From the NCBI GenBank assembly GCA_963576475.1, contig OY754969.1:22355216-22419215 (forward strand): a DNA stretch of 64,000 bases, given 5' to 3'. The translations under genes were made by a program, and so were the position numbers. The stretch comes from Molanna angustata (taxonomy: Eukaryota > Arthropoda > Insecta > Trichoptera > Molannidae). The notes below the pieces were generated by a model. The model made no database searches, was not told where the DNA came from, and was given only the letters and a program-made list of their open reading frames with translations. Below, piece after piece: positions 49,905-59,585 of this stretch (position 1 is the stretch's first letter; the number at the start of each line of letters is the position of its first letter).

Positions 49905-50130
49905 CGATAACGCCATTTTCCTATTTAGGGGGGCAAAGAAGAAAATCTAACGCCAGACTCTTCTCTCTATCTTGACATACATTTCTCGCTTCATTGACGT
50001 TCATGAATCGTCTCGTATTCTTAGTTCTAACTTCTCCATCCTTCAGAATTCCATTTGTATGGTCGTGCCAACTTTTCCTTCGCCGACCTCTATTTTTCGT
50101 TCCTCTTTTATCAGCATTTTATACTTTTTG
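49905..50130 (-). pseudogene. RTE-like LINE 3' fragment (minus strand)
   Basis: The plus-strand words CGCCATTTTCCTATTT, GCCAGACTC, TTTCTCGCTTCATTGACG, GGTCGTGCCAACTTTTCCTT and CTTTTATCAGC match 42500-42735. It faces the plus-strand fragment of the same LINE 115 bp away. Confidence 0.7.
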
Positions 50131-50458
50131 CCAGATGATCAATTAACCAATTAAATTTTAAGTTATCAATATGTACTTTATCCATAATTTTAATAAATAT
50201 TCGAACTAAACAAAAGAAAATGGACCAAATACGTAGGATCCGTTAAAATGTACTGGCGTAAATTAACGTCTACCTTGGATTTATACTGGGGTCGAAAACA
50301 TTCAATTTAAGAATACGGTGCGTATGTCAAGGGTCAAGGGTTCACCCCATCTCAAGAAATTTCATAAACTTTTGAGATAGATCCAAAACATAGATAGAGC
50401 CGGAACTTAGACTTAGTTATAGGAAAATTGGGGAAATCTGTTAAGTACCTAATGATAA

Positions 50459-51518
50459 TCCAACTGTCGATTTGTTCAGGAGAACTTTGTTCTCTTAACA
50501 TATCGACAATGTATCAAGCCAGAATACGCGAGAATTGTATGGAGAGGTCTACTTTTTTCACGGCTTTTCCATCTTTGAAGTCAAAAAACACCAACTTAGA
50601 GGCTTCGCAGCATATATGTTCCATACACGGATTTACTCAGAATTCGGAGTAGAACATTTCGTGTGTCTGTGTGTGTGTGTGTCTGTGTGTGTGTCTGTGT
50701 GTGTGTGTCTGTGTGTGTGTGTGTCTGTGTGTGTGTCTGTGTGTCCGTCCCCCCCTTATAACTTTTGATCCGCTCAATTTACAGAGCCTAAAATTTCAGA
50801 ATATATAAACAGTTACAGGCCTACAAAACTTTTATACTCGGAATTTTGAATTTTTGTTTCAGTCAGGGGTTATCAATTTTTGAATTTTTATTTTATTTTT
50901 CCATATATCTCAGAAACCATAAACGCTAGAACGCTGAAAATTGGTACAAACATAGACAAATACAAAATCTCAAATTAGTTTTTTCAAAAAAATTCCAGGG
51001 TTTCTCAAACATTTTTTATTAAGAAAAATATTTTTTTTATGATAAATTTATGAGTTTAACTGCCTATATTTCCAAAACTTTTACAATTATCGAAAAAAAC
51101 CGAAACACCCCAACTAGATAATTTAATTTTCTATAAAAAATATTAACATTGTAGTAGAAGATCTCAATTTTTTTTTAACAATTTTTTTAAAAATTGAATT
51201 TAGTGACGACATCGCTTCATACATTTTGTATGGCAGTCGCCTATACACAATATGTAAGAAGACTTAATAGTTTGATACTTCATCTCCAAACATACATACA
51301 TACATACCATCATGCTATTTGCATATTCTGGGTAGGAAAAAGGATCTTCCTCCATACTATCCTATCTTGACATACATACCTACATATGTTGTATAGAAAA
51401 CAAAATATCTGAAAATATTCAATAATTTGTATCTATGGGTTTATAGTTTGGTACATATTCTTCAACTATACATACTATCGCTATCGACAGTTGGATCTCA
51501 TGTGTTACATGCAACTAG
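50459..51518 (+). mobile_element. Non-autonomous Helitron-like element, copy 1
   Basis: 1060 bp inserted between A (50458) and T (51519). It begins TCCAAC and ends CTAG, with a 5-bp hairpin CATGT-GTT-ACATG (51499-51511) 3 nt before CTAG, as in Helitrons. ATCCAACTGTCGAT at the 5' end (50458-50471) recurs inverted at 51483-51496. A further hairpin TGTCGAT...ATCGACA occupies 50465-50508, and a GT-rich microsatellite lies at 50660-50745, features seen in DINE/HINE-type non-autonomous elements. No Rep/helicase gene is present. Confidence 0.75.
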
Positions 51519-51640
51519 TATTATATGTTGCTATTTGGACTTTCGATATCATTATTCCTTAAAATTTGGCTCTTCTCACTTGATAAACTCCAGACCTCTG
51601 GCATGAATCAAAGGTTTTTTTTAAAAAATATATAAATTAC

Positions 51641-51844
51641 CTTGCTACAGTGGCGGCACTTTCCTTTTTCGGATCTTCGGTGTACCCAGTGGTGGTGTGT
51701 GGTGGTCTGCTCCCTGTACTGTCGAACTCCAACATCCCTGAAGGTTGGTTTGCACAAGAACTGGACCCTCTCCATCAGAATGTCGATACAGCTCGAATGG
51801 GCGATGATCTTGCATGCTGAACATTTCATACGCGGCCCGTGCTT
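51641..51844 (-). CDS. rdgA: Diacylglycerol kinase (rdgA / zeta-iota type) internal exon
   Basis: A 204-bp phase-0 exon on the minus strand. It is preceded by a pyrimidine-rich acceptor ending TTTTATTTTACAG and followed by the donor AAG|GTAATT. The 68 codons hold the end of a first C1 zinc finger (MKCSACKIIAHSSC, with C-x2-C-x4-H-x2-C spacing, then LCKPTFRD). VRQYREQTTTHHHWVHRR follows, then the start of a second C1 (KGKCRHC). The linker and HHWVHR block are characteristic of type IV diacylglycerol kinases, Drosophila rdgA and vertebrate zeta/iota, which phosphorylate diacylglycerol at membranes in phospholipase C signalling. Neighbouring exons were not found in the window, which implies large introns filled with mobile elements. 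The family call is firm; one-to-one orthology with rdgA is inferred. Confidence 0.85.
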
Positions 51845-52009
51845 CTGTAAAATAAAAACAAATTAATAAAATATTTTGCAAAAAAAAAAAATTGGGTTCG
51901 TTTTTGCGCTTATGATCACGAGAAGCCCTCTTTGAGTCTCTGTTAATTTTTTTATTATAACACCTCATTTCAGGCCAGATAAACCTCAATATTAGATTTT
52001 TAACTTTTC

Positions 52010-52500
52010 ATTTTTTTTTATTTTGGATATCCAACAGTACAGTATGAGATTAAGAACAATGGAAAAAAAAAACAGTAAATGATAAACTACGGTTCATGAT
52101 AACAGGACATCATATCAAGTGATTTTTAAACTTTTACATACAATTTTTAACAAATGAGAAAAACAAAATTATAGGATCATACCTGAAACATACAAGGAAC
52201 AGTACAAAGAAGATTATATTCTAGAGTCATAACACGGGATTCTATAACGTACTTTAAGGCTTAAAGAAAAAGGTGTATTTGTAACCTTTAGGGTGACACA
52301 TACATATATGTATATACTAGAGAGTGGAATTTTGATTTATGTTATCAGTGCAAAGTTGGCGCTTTATCGCAATTTTGAACGAGAGTAGAGGTTGAGTATA
52401 AAAGAAATCAATGTTATTGAGCAGGTTGTTGAAATTGGAGGTGGCCCGGTTAGTAAAAAAGTTTTTCCTAAGATTAGTTTTACAGTGTGAAATAGAAAAA
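52010..52500 (-). mobile_element. LINE 3' end, GGATATCCAA-tailed family (copy 3)
   Basis: The minus strand carries the ..LRKNFFTN.ATSNFNNLLNN.. C-terminal codons (about 52480-52330) and the same 3' UTR as 39722-40235, ending CTGTACTGTTGGATATCCAAAATAAA at 52010. It lies about 170 bp upstream of the kinase exon in intron sequence. Confidence 0.75.
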
Positions 52501-52850
52501 GTAGGTTTTGATCTGACATTGCGGTTTGGGAACTTTATCTAGGTTATGAATGGAGTGCCTTTTTAGATGAAACGGTACTGATGCGTGGGTAAATACGCAT
52601 GTGTCATGCTTCCTATTTTAAAGTTATGCACACCCGCACATTTTTCGCTGGTCCCCCCACATCTTGGAATTTTCCGTCATGGTATGAATAAATGAATGAC
52701 TCTAGGTTGTTTTTGATTTTTTTATACACGAGATGGTACTAATAGACTATTCTTTTGCCCCTTTCTCAAAAAAAATTTGAGCAGTTCGATGTTTGTACTG
52801 AAAAATAAATTATTTAGGTTCATTTTAAACAAACACAACTACAAGTAATC
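52501..52850. other. AT-rich intronic DNA, nothing recognised
   Basis: A short word TTTTTCGCTGGTCCCCCCACATCTTGGAATTTTCC stands out in composition, but no family is recognised. Confidence 0.35.
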
Positions 52851-52852
52851 TC

Positions 52853-53075
52853 GTCGGTCTTCATGGCTCTGCTGGTTCGATACCTGACACATGAGACCAA
52901 AGTCCCGGGTTCAATTCCCGGTAGCGACACAGTTTTTAATAACTGTATTTTCGGTCTGGATCTGTGAGACGATAAATATCATATGTCTCCATAGTGTGGC
53001 AAATTGTTATTAAGTGCGTGTTAAATTAATATTTGACATAGTAAGTAGCTGTAAGTTGCCCGAAAAGCAACTAGA
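52853..53075 (+). mobile_element. SINE family A (copy 4)
   Basis: Head GTCGGTCTTCATGGCTCTGC, B box GGGTTCAATTCCCGGTAGCG, ACACAGTTTTTAATAACTG, body GGTCTGGATCTGTGAGACGA, then TAAGTTGCCCGAAAAGC. Confidence 0.8.
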
Positions 53076-53284
53076 AATTCGGAAATTCTAGCCTTAATCC
53101 TGCCCAGAACTGGACGAACGCTGTCACATGAACGACCTGATAAGATTAACCGACAGGGTGACTCGAATTAGAAATGAAAATAAAATAAACAAAAAAAAAC
53201 ATTTCAAAATGTACAATTGATGATGAGTCATTAGTTGATGGATCGATGATGGTGATGATCAATGATCGATGATGATCTATCGAA

Positions 53285-53440
53285 GATGGGTCGATGGCAA
53301 TGGTAGCAAGTTCGAATCCTGCCTCGACTGATTTCGTTCACCTACCTATACCACAAGCATTTAGGCTTATTATAGGGAACGTAGGAAGATGTATATGTAC
53401 TTGTTTAACAGGGACATATTCATTATTTAAAAAAAATGAC
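53285..53440 (+). mobile_element. tRNA-headed SINE, family C (copy 1, 5'-truncated)
   Basis: GATGGGTCGATGGCAATGGTAGC, B box AAGTTCGAATCCTGCCTCGAC, body ACAAGCATTTAGGCTTA.TATAGGGAACGTA, ATGTATATGTACTTGTTTAA, CATATTCATTATTTAAAA. The body matches 63819-64000. Confidence 0.75.
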
Positions 53441-53980
53441 CTATGATATTTGTTATTTTGCTGTCTTGTCACAATTAAAAATTAAACAATATGCAAATAA
53501 CGACGTTAATTTTTTTTATCACAAGCCCTGCGTTTGGAAACGTTTACTATTTTGTGAATACTTATGGATATATTTATTTGTAATATAATTACAGAAAAAA
53601 ATGCTGGATGTGTAAAAATGCGATAATGACAGAAGAACAACTGGTTGAAGCCAATGACATTTTATATATAAACACTTTATTGTGAAAACAAAACGCCCTA
53701 CATAAAATAGTAAAGTTTTTATACATAATCCCTCACATAATCCCTCTGCATACCTACCACTGTTACTTTTCACAGTTCTAGTGTAATTTTTACATGTATT
53801 CATCACAAAAGATGGAATTTTGACTACGACAATACATACAAACGCTACAACACCTTTCGTGGAACTAAAGTGCGGTAAGAATTAAGTGAGGTATGTCACA
53901 CTTTTAATTTACCGAATTTAAAGGACAAATTAATAATGTATTAATTATTTTTATAAACTGGTTGGAGCAATGGAAACAAT
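53441..53980. other. AT-rich intronic DNA, nothing recognised
   Basis: No feature recognised apart from the TTAGG tract that follows. Confidence 0.4.
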
Positions 53981-53982
53981 GA

Positions 53983-54030
53983 GGTTAGGTTAGGTTAGGC
54001 TATGTAAGGTTAGGTTAGATTAGGTTAGGT
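53983..54030. repeat. Interstitial TTAGG-like tract
   Basis: About 48 bp of GGTTAGGTTAGGTTAGG-type pentamers with interruptions (CTATGTAAGG, one TTAGA). TTAGG is the ancestral insect telomere unit; here it is interstitial. Confidence 0.85.
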
Positions 54031-54855
54031 ATGAACGAGAAGTACCTTTCTGTTGGTTCTTTTGGTAAATAAAAACACCAACAAAATTGAAATGTTATGT
54101 CAATTACAATTTTATTTTTGATATTGAAGGTCGGCATTGCCAACTAATTAGATAATGATATTAAGATAAAGTAATTTTGGAGATACGAGGAAAAAAATTG
54201 TCAGGTAAAATAAAGATGTTTTTGACAAAAAAAAATCTTCGCACATATTTCTTCTTGCATGTTTTTTTGGTGATTTTTCACAAATTCACGGAAATTTTGA
54301 TCTTGTGCCTCTTAGGGTTTCTGAAAAGATATCCATGTCTGAACATAGTATTACTTGTATTATTGAGATTATTGCCGTGAATTTGACGAAATAAAATAAT
54401 ATCCGAGTTTTTTTCTTCCTTTGACGAGATATACCACTCGGAATGAAAATAGAGGATACGCGGCTTTCTTCAATAAAAACAAAAATTACGAAATGTAAGA
54501 AAATTCAGGATCCCTTTTCCTGTATTATTTGATAAAACATAAAATACCTCCATATACATATATTCACCCCGAAAAATATGTATTGAACATTAGAAAATAC
54601 AAGATGATTCTGTTATTTCTACAAGAAAGCTGTAACATAATAATATATTGTGAAATTGTTTGGTTTTCTTTGATATTTTTAGGCTATACGTAATCGAAAG
54701 AAATAATGAAAAAAACGCAGAAAATTTGTATTACGCGTCGCAAAATTTTCGAAATGTAAAAATAACACCACTTTGTTGGTATAAAATCATAGGTAGGTAC
54801 TTACAAAATATTTTATCAATTTTATAAAAAAGCAACGAAGTCTCTAAAATACTCA
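54031..54855. other. AT-rich DNA, nothing recognised
   Basis: No gene or element end recognised. Confidence 0.4.
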
Positions 54856-55892
54856 TCCAACTGTCGATTTGTTCAGGAGAACTTTGTTCTCTTAACATAT
54901 CGACAATGTATCAAGCCAGAATACGCGAGAATTGTATGGAGAGGTCTACTTTTTTCACGGCTTTTCCAACTTTGAAGTCAAAAAACACCAACTTAGAGGC
55001 TTCGCAGCATATATGTTCCATACACGGATTTACTCAGAATTCGGAGTAGAACATTTCGTGTGTCTGTGTGTGTGTCTGTGTGTCTGTGTGTGTGTGTGTG
55101 TGTGTGTCTGTGTGTGTGTGTGTCCGTCCCCCCCTTATAACTTTTGATCCGCTCAATTTACAGAGCCTAAAATTTCAGAATATATAAACAGTAACAGGCC
55201 TACAAAACTTTTATACTCGGAATTTTGAATTTTTGTTTCAGTCAGGGGTTATCAACTTTTGAATTTTTATTTTATTTTTCCATATATCTCAGAAACCATA
55301 AAAGCTAGAACGCTGAAAATTGGTACAAACATAGACAAATATAAAATCTCAAAATAGTTTTTTCAAAAAAATTCCAGAGTTTCTCAAACATTTTTTTATT
55401 AAGAAAAGTATTTTTTTTATGATAAATTTATGAGTTTAACTGCCTATATTTCCAAAACTTATACAATTATCGAAAAAAGCCGAAACACCCCAACTAGATA
55501 ATTTAATTTTCTATAAAAAAATATTAACATTGTAGTAGAAGATCTCAATTTTTTTTTAACAATTTTTTTAAAAATTGAATTTAGTGACGACATCGCTTCA
55601 TACATTTTGTATGGTAGTCGCCTATACACAATATGTAAGAAGACTTAATAGTTTTATACTTCATCTCCAAACATACATACCATCATGCTATTTTCATATT
55701 CTGGGTAGGAAAAAAGGAACTTCCTCCATACTATCCTATCTTGACATACATACCTACATATGTTGTATAGAAAACAAAATATCTGAAAATATTCAATAAT
55801 TTGTATTTATGGGTTTATAGTTTGGTACATATTCTTCAACTATACATACTATCGCTATCGACAGTTGGATCTCATGTGTTACATGCAACTAG
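54856..55892 (+). mobile_element. Non-autonomous Helitron-like element, copy 2
   Basis: 1037 bp, in direct orientation and about 97% alike with copy 1 by eye, inserted between A (54855) and T (55893). It has the same TC start, CTAG end, inverted ATCCAACTGTCGAT ends, 5' and 3' hairpins, and a GT-rich block (55058-55123) of different length and phase. The flanks differ from copy 1, so the two are separate insertions rather than one duplicated segment. Confidence 0.75.
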
Positions 55893-55914
55893 TATTAATA
55901 GATGTTAAGCGTTG

Positions 55915-56003
55915 TGAGATTTTTATGGCCGCAACGGATTTGAACTCGCGACCACTGGATTACTAGCCCAGCACGGCAACCGCTTTGCCATCGACCCATC
56001 TAA
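55915..56003 (-). mobile_element. SINE family C-like head
   Basis: The minus strand reads GATGGGTCGATGGCAAAGCGG, GCTAGTAATCCAGTGGTCGCGAGTTCAAATCCGTTGCGGCC. This is a tRNA-like head related to family C, without the family C body, and it lies 22 bp beyond Helitron-like copy 2. Confidence 0.6.
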
Positions 56004-56004
56004 A

Positions 56005-56730
56005 TACATTTACAATAATTGTAAAATTATTTTCATCATATTATCTTCATGAAATGTGGTAGACTGCCGATTGCTTTATACATGAAAAATCTCTTATATA
56101 ATATTATATATTAAACACATAGTTCTGCAGCTAAAATCAAAGATAAGTTTTTGAAAATTTAACTGAAATGACTTTAACTGGATGCCGTATTCGTAAAAAA
56201 TAACTATATTTTAGAAAGAAAATACTTTTGTTTTTCCCCACAAAACGAGAGCAAGGAAAAAATATGCAGTAATGAGACCTTAAATCAATCCAAACATCGC
56301 AGCCATATTTTCCTACGACTTTTTTCCGTTGAAATATTTGATCTCGCGTCGATATTTAAATATTTTACGAAAAATAGAATAACAGAAAGCCATAAAACCA
56401 AATGTTGTCACACGGAATCCATCATGGATTTTCAATAAATCAAAGACTGAGGAGACGTCTTCAAGAAATCGAAGTAATTCAAGACATATGGTGGATGGAA
56501 AATTGCCGTCAACAGATTTTTTTTCAATATTTTGATGAAATACAGACATTACAGACAGGGAGACACTTCAAAGTCCAAAAATAATAGCTTGGTACACCAA
56601 CCCGTGTGATTATGATTAAATATGAAAATAAAGATATTTTTCCCAATATAACAAAGGGACGTATTGAAAAGAAATTTTGCCTACCGACTTCCATAAAAAT
56701 GTCATACTAATACGTATATCAAAATGGAGT
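56005..56730. other. AT-rich DNA, nothing recognised
   Basis: Overlapping small frames near 56313-56584 show no family motif. Confidence 0.4.
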
Positions 56731-56734
56731 GCAG

Positions 56735-56870
56735 AAGCGATACTTTTGGCATCAAGAACTGGAGCCCACAACAGGAACATGATTGGCATTAGGAACTGGA
56801 TGAGTGCATGTCAGGATAGAGGGAGCTGGTAACGAATGCTGGAGGAGGTCAAGACCCACAACGGGCGAAT
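56735..56870 (+). pseudogene. LINE C-terminal fragment
   Basis: Reads ..RNWMSACQDRGSW.RMLEE, then VKTHNGRI. This matches the W-x(3)-LEEAKTHxG ending of RTE-like LINE proteins, as also seen at 61870-61900. It is short and decayed. Confidence 0.5.
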
Positions 56871-57116
56871 TATTTTTTTAGATGGCTCTTCATCCGTAAA
56901 GATTATTCTCAGCCATATTTGTTTTGCCTCTCTGCCACCACCCATCTTAATTTACAATAATGGGATACCTATTCAAAGATGTGTCGAGATATGTAGGTAC
57001 TCATTTTGTTAATGTAAAATTAAAGGTAACTTATTTATATATAGTTAGTATGAGTAGGTACTCACCTTTTAAAATATTTTTTTTTGTTAAGTCAAAGTTT
57101 TGTAAAAGTAAAGTTT

Positions 57117-57340
57117 GTCGGCCTTCGTGGCTTAATAGTTAAGTATCTGACTGCTGATTCAAAGGTCCCGGTTCATTTCCCGGTGGAGACACAGTTTTTA
57201 ATTGTGTTATCAGTCTGGATCTGTGAGACGACTTATATCGCCTCCAGAGTATAAGTCTCCAGAATGTCTCCACATTAATATTTTACATACTACATGTTAG
57301 TTGTCTGAGAAGTTATGTAAAATAAAATAAAAATAAAATG
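57117..57340 (+). mobile_element. SINE family A (copy 5)
   Basis: GTCGGCCTTCGTGGCTTAAT head, GGTCCCGGTTCATTTCCCGG B-box region, GGAGACACAGTTTTTAATTG, CAGTCTGGATCTGTGAGACGA body, then an AAATAAAATAAAAATAAAAT tail. Confidence 0.8.
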
Positions 57341-57344
57341 AAGG

Positions 57345-57847
57345 CAAAAAAATGGTAGGTAATGTTTTTTTCAAAAATCCTTACAATTTTTCCCAAAACC
57401 TCGCCTCAAGAGCAATTACAATTTGTAAAAGAAAATATTATTTTTCCATATTTTTGCAACCTGCGTGATTTTTGATTTTCTTTAGATTATATCCTAGTAG
57501 GTACATTTGATAGATTTTTTTATGTAATGCGTCCCCCGTAGCACAATAATAAATGCGAGGTAGCACATTTCACAATATTTTACCAGAACGACCGTATTAT
57601 TTTTCGGAAGAATAAACTATGTTAAATTCACCCAAAATATTTCTAAGGGCCAAACCCAGATCGGCAGCAGTTTTTTAGAACGATGTATTATATCAGTAAG
57701 GGTTGGGAATTTCAGCATTATTTTTCAATACTTACATCATTATGGCAAATCGGTCTCGAGGGACAAGTGAAATCAATGAAATAGTCAATATACTATAATT
57801 TATAAAATGGATGTACATTGTTTATAGTTACATATATGTAGATTGTT
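57345..57847. other. AT-rich DNA, nothing recognised
   Basis: No feature recognised. Confidence 0.4.
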
Positions 57848-58146
57848 TTATGGGCCCCATACACGTTACGATCCGTCGTTTCAGACCGATCGAAACGATC
57901 CATCGCGATGGATCGACAGTGTATGTCAATATCGTTAACGATTTACTTGGTCGAAGACGATATCGGAGATCGCAACAAAAACCCATGCAATCTTGCAAAT
58001 CGTAACGATAAATCGACAGTGTATGGCTCTTTGCGATCGATCGTCACGATTTTTGTCTCAGTCTGACTACGTACTTCATACGCGCTGCACGTACGTGTCT
58101 TTGACTAGCGCCTCACTCAGACTTACATACGCCCACCGTGTTAAAA

Positions 58147-58224
58147 ATGACTAAATGGAGCAACGATCATTTGATCGAATTTATTGAATTATTAAAAGAG
58201 CAAGAGCTTTTATTGTATTATAGG
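58147..58224 (+). pseudogene. MADF/Myb-like protein N-terminus of PIF/Harbinger
   Basis: 26 codons from ATG 58147: MTKWSNDHLIEFIELLKEQE, then the frame changes into deletion-junction sequence and stops. The pattern W-(x)n-LIE(F/L)I.L...E.LW is the first helix of MADF domains found in the DNA-binding second ORF of PIF/Harbinger elements. Confidence 0.65.
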
Positions 58225-58440
58225 TGATACCAGTTTCAATAATTTTAGGTACGTCGGTTCTGTCATTCTCATATAGTTGTGCCAATCTTTTGGATGAAAC
58301 CTTAATTATTTTAAAACATTTACATGCGAATATTGATTTCGCTTTAATAGCCATTTCTTTACCCACACATTTCTAGATTTTCTTTTCTGTTTATTTTTCT
58401 GTAGCCAAATTAAATTTACCACCACATAGGTAATGAAAAG
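58210..58440 (-). pseudogene. Harbinger transposase N-terminus
   Basis: The minus strand reads QKRKSRNVWVKKWLLKRNQY, (stop) LRFHPKDWHNYMRMTEPTYL, KLLKLVSPIIQ. This matches the N-terminal HARBI1-type segment (RR.W.R.W...R...G......E....D...F..FFRMS...F..LL..V.P.I). One in-frame stop occurs within it. The catalytic DDE core is deleted. It converges on the MADF fragment. Confidence 0.75.
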
Positions 58441-58659
58441 GAGTTCGTTTTGCATTTTTAAAATAGGGCACGTATATACTGAATTATTTGGGTTTCTCTC
58501 CGTGATGACACGTTTCTATCGTTCCATTTCAAATAAGTAAATGATCGATCGTGACGATCAATCGCTTCGTGTATGGGCAGCATTTTTGATGCGATCGATC
58601 GTCACGATTTCCTTCAGATCGATCGTAACGACGGATCGTACCGTGTATGGGGCCCTTTA

Positions 58660-59577
58660 AGATATTCACTACATTTAAAGTGAAAATATGAAATAAGAGC
58701 TTAACCTTTATAATAATTGATCGTTCTTTACATTTCGGGGATGTGAGATAGTTTTAAAAACATGTAGGTAGTTTTCAAAATTAATCAGGGTTTCCTAATG
58801 ATGTGATCATTGTACAATCGCAATTACACACTTATCAGTAACACGCACACACACACACATAATTAGGTATATACCTATACCTACACACACAAATAAACAC
58901 ACTCAATTTCTAGTATGTAATTGTATTGTAATATTTCATTTTGTAAAATAATAAATAAATTAAAAATGTAAAATTATTGTTTGAGATGGAATTATAAATT
59001 AATATCACGATATTCTACCTTCATACTTAATGTAGCCCAGTAAACAAATAAACAACGTTTTGCATTGGAGTATTATTCTCAAAAAAAAGTATGTATTTAT
59101 TTAACTTTTGTAATTTATCTTAAATTCTGAAAAAAATAAAATGCACGCTGCTGTTCGATGCGAATTTTTCCTTGACGTTAGTTTCTCTATATTGATCTAC
59201 AACAATTTTGCAATGTACCTATACTTATCACAAGACATCGCCACATGCGTAGGGTGTATGGAAGTGTTTATAATTATTAGACATCTACCTACTACTTTAA
59301 GATAATATATGTACCTATATGGAGTAAGTTGTTTTTATAATTCCTGTCTTTCCTGTTATCCTCCAAAAAGCTTTTCTCCCAATCCCTTGAACTGTTTCTA
59401 ACGTCCACTGAATTTCCCATACTAATTAATAATAAACGAATATTTAGGTTTAAAACAAGGATATCTGTGTAAGGTCTGTAGATGTGTGAGCAGTGCTTGC
59501 AAGGCTTACAACTATTTTATGTTTTTTATCTGCTAACAAAATTCATTATTCGTAGTAAGGCTATTTCGTACTTTGCC
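58660..59577. other. AT-rich DNA, nothing recognised
   Basis: A short CA microsatellite lies at 58843-58858. No gene was recognised. Confidence 0.4.
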
Positions 59578-59585
59578 CCCTAATT

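Larger units (their letters stand above)
57851..58656. mobile_element. PIF/Harbinger DNA transposon, internally deleted
   Basis: 806 bp flanked by TTA on both sides (57848-57850, 58657-58659), the TWA target duplication typical of PIF/Harbinger. The terminal inverted repeats begin GGGCCCCATACACG and extend about 28 bp (GATCCGTCGTT), with one indel/mismatch. Both ends have dense GATCGATCGT/CACGAT motifs as subterminal repeats. It contains only the N-terminal ends of the element's two convergent genes. Confidence 0.88.

Noticed and set aside
50535..50768. Cys/Val-rich frame in Helitron-like copy 1 (and at 54932-55147)
   Set aside because: It is the translation of the GT/GTCT microsatellite; the sister copy has a different length, with no protein constraint.
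51645..51989. A longer minus-strand frame covering the kinase exon and its intron
   Set aside because: It uses a different frame from the C1-domain codons and reads through the acceptor site; the C1 frame bounded by AG/GT is the real exon.
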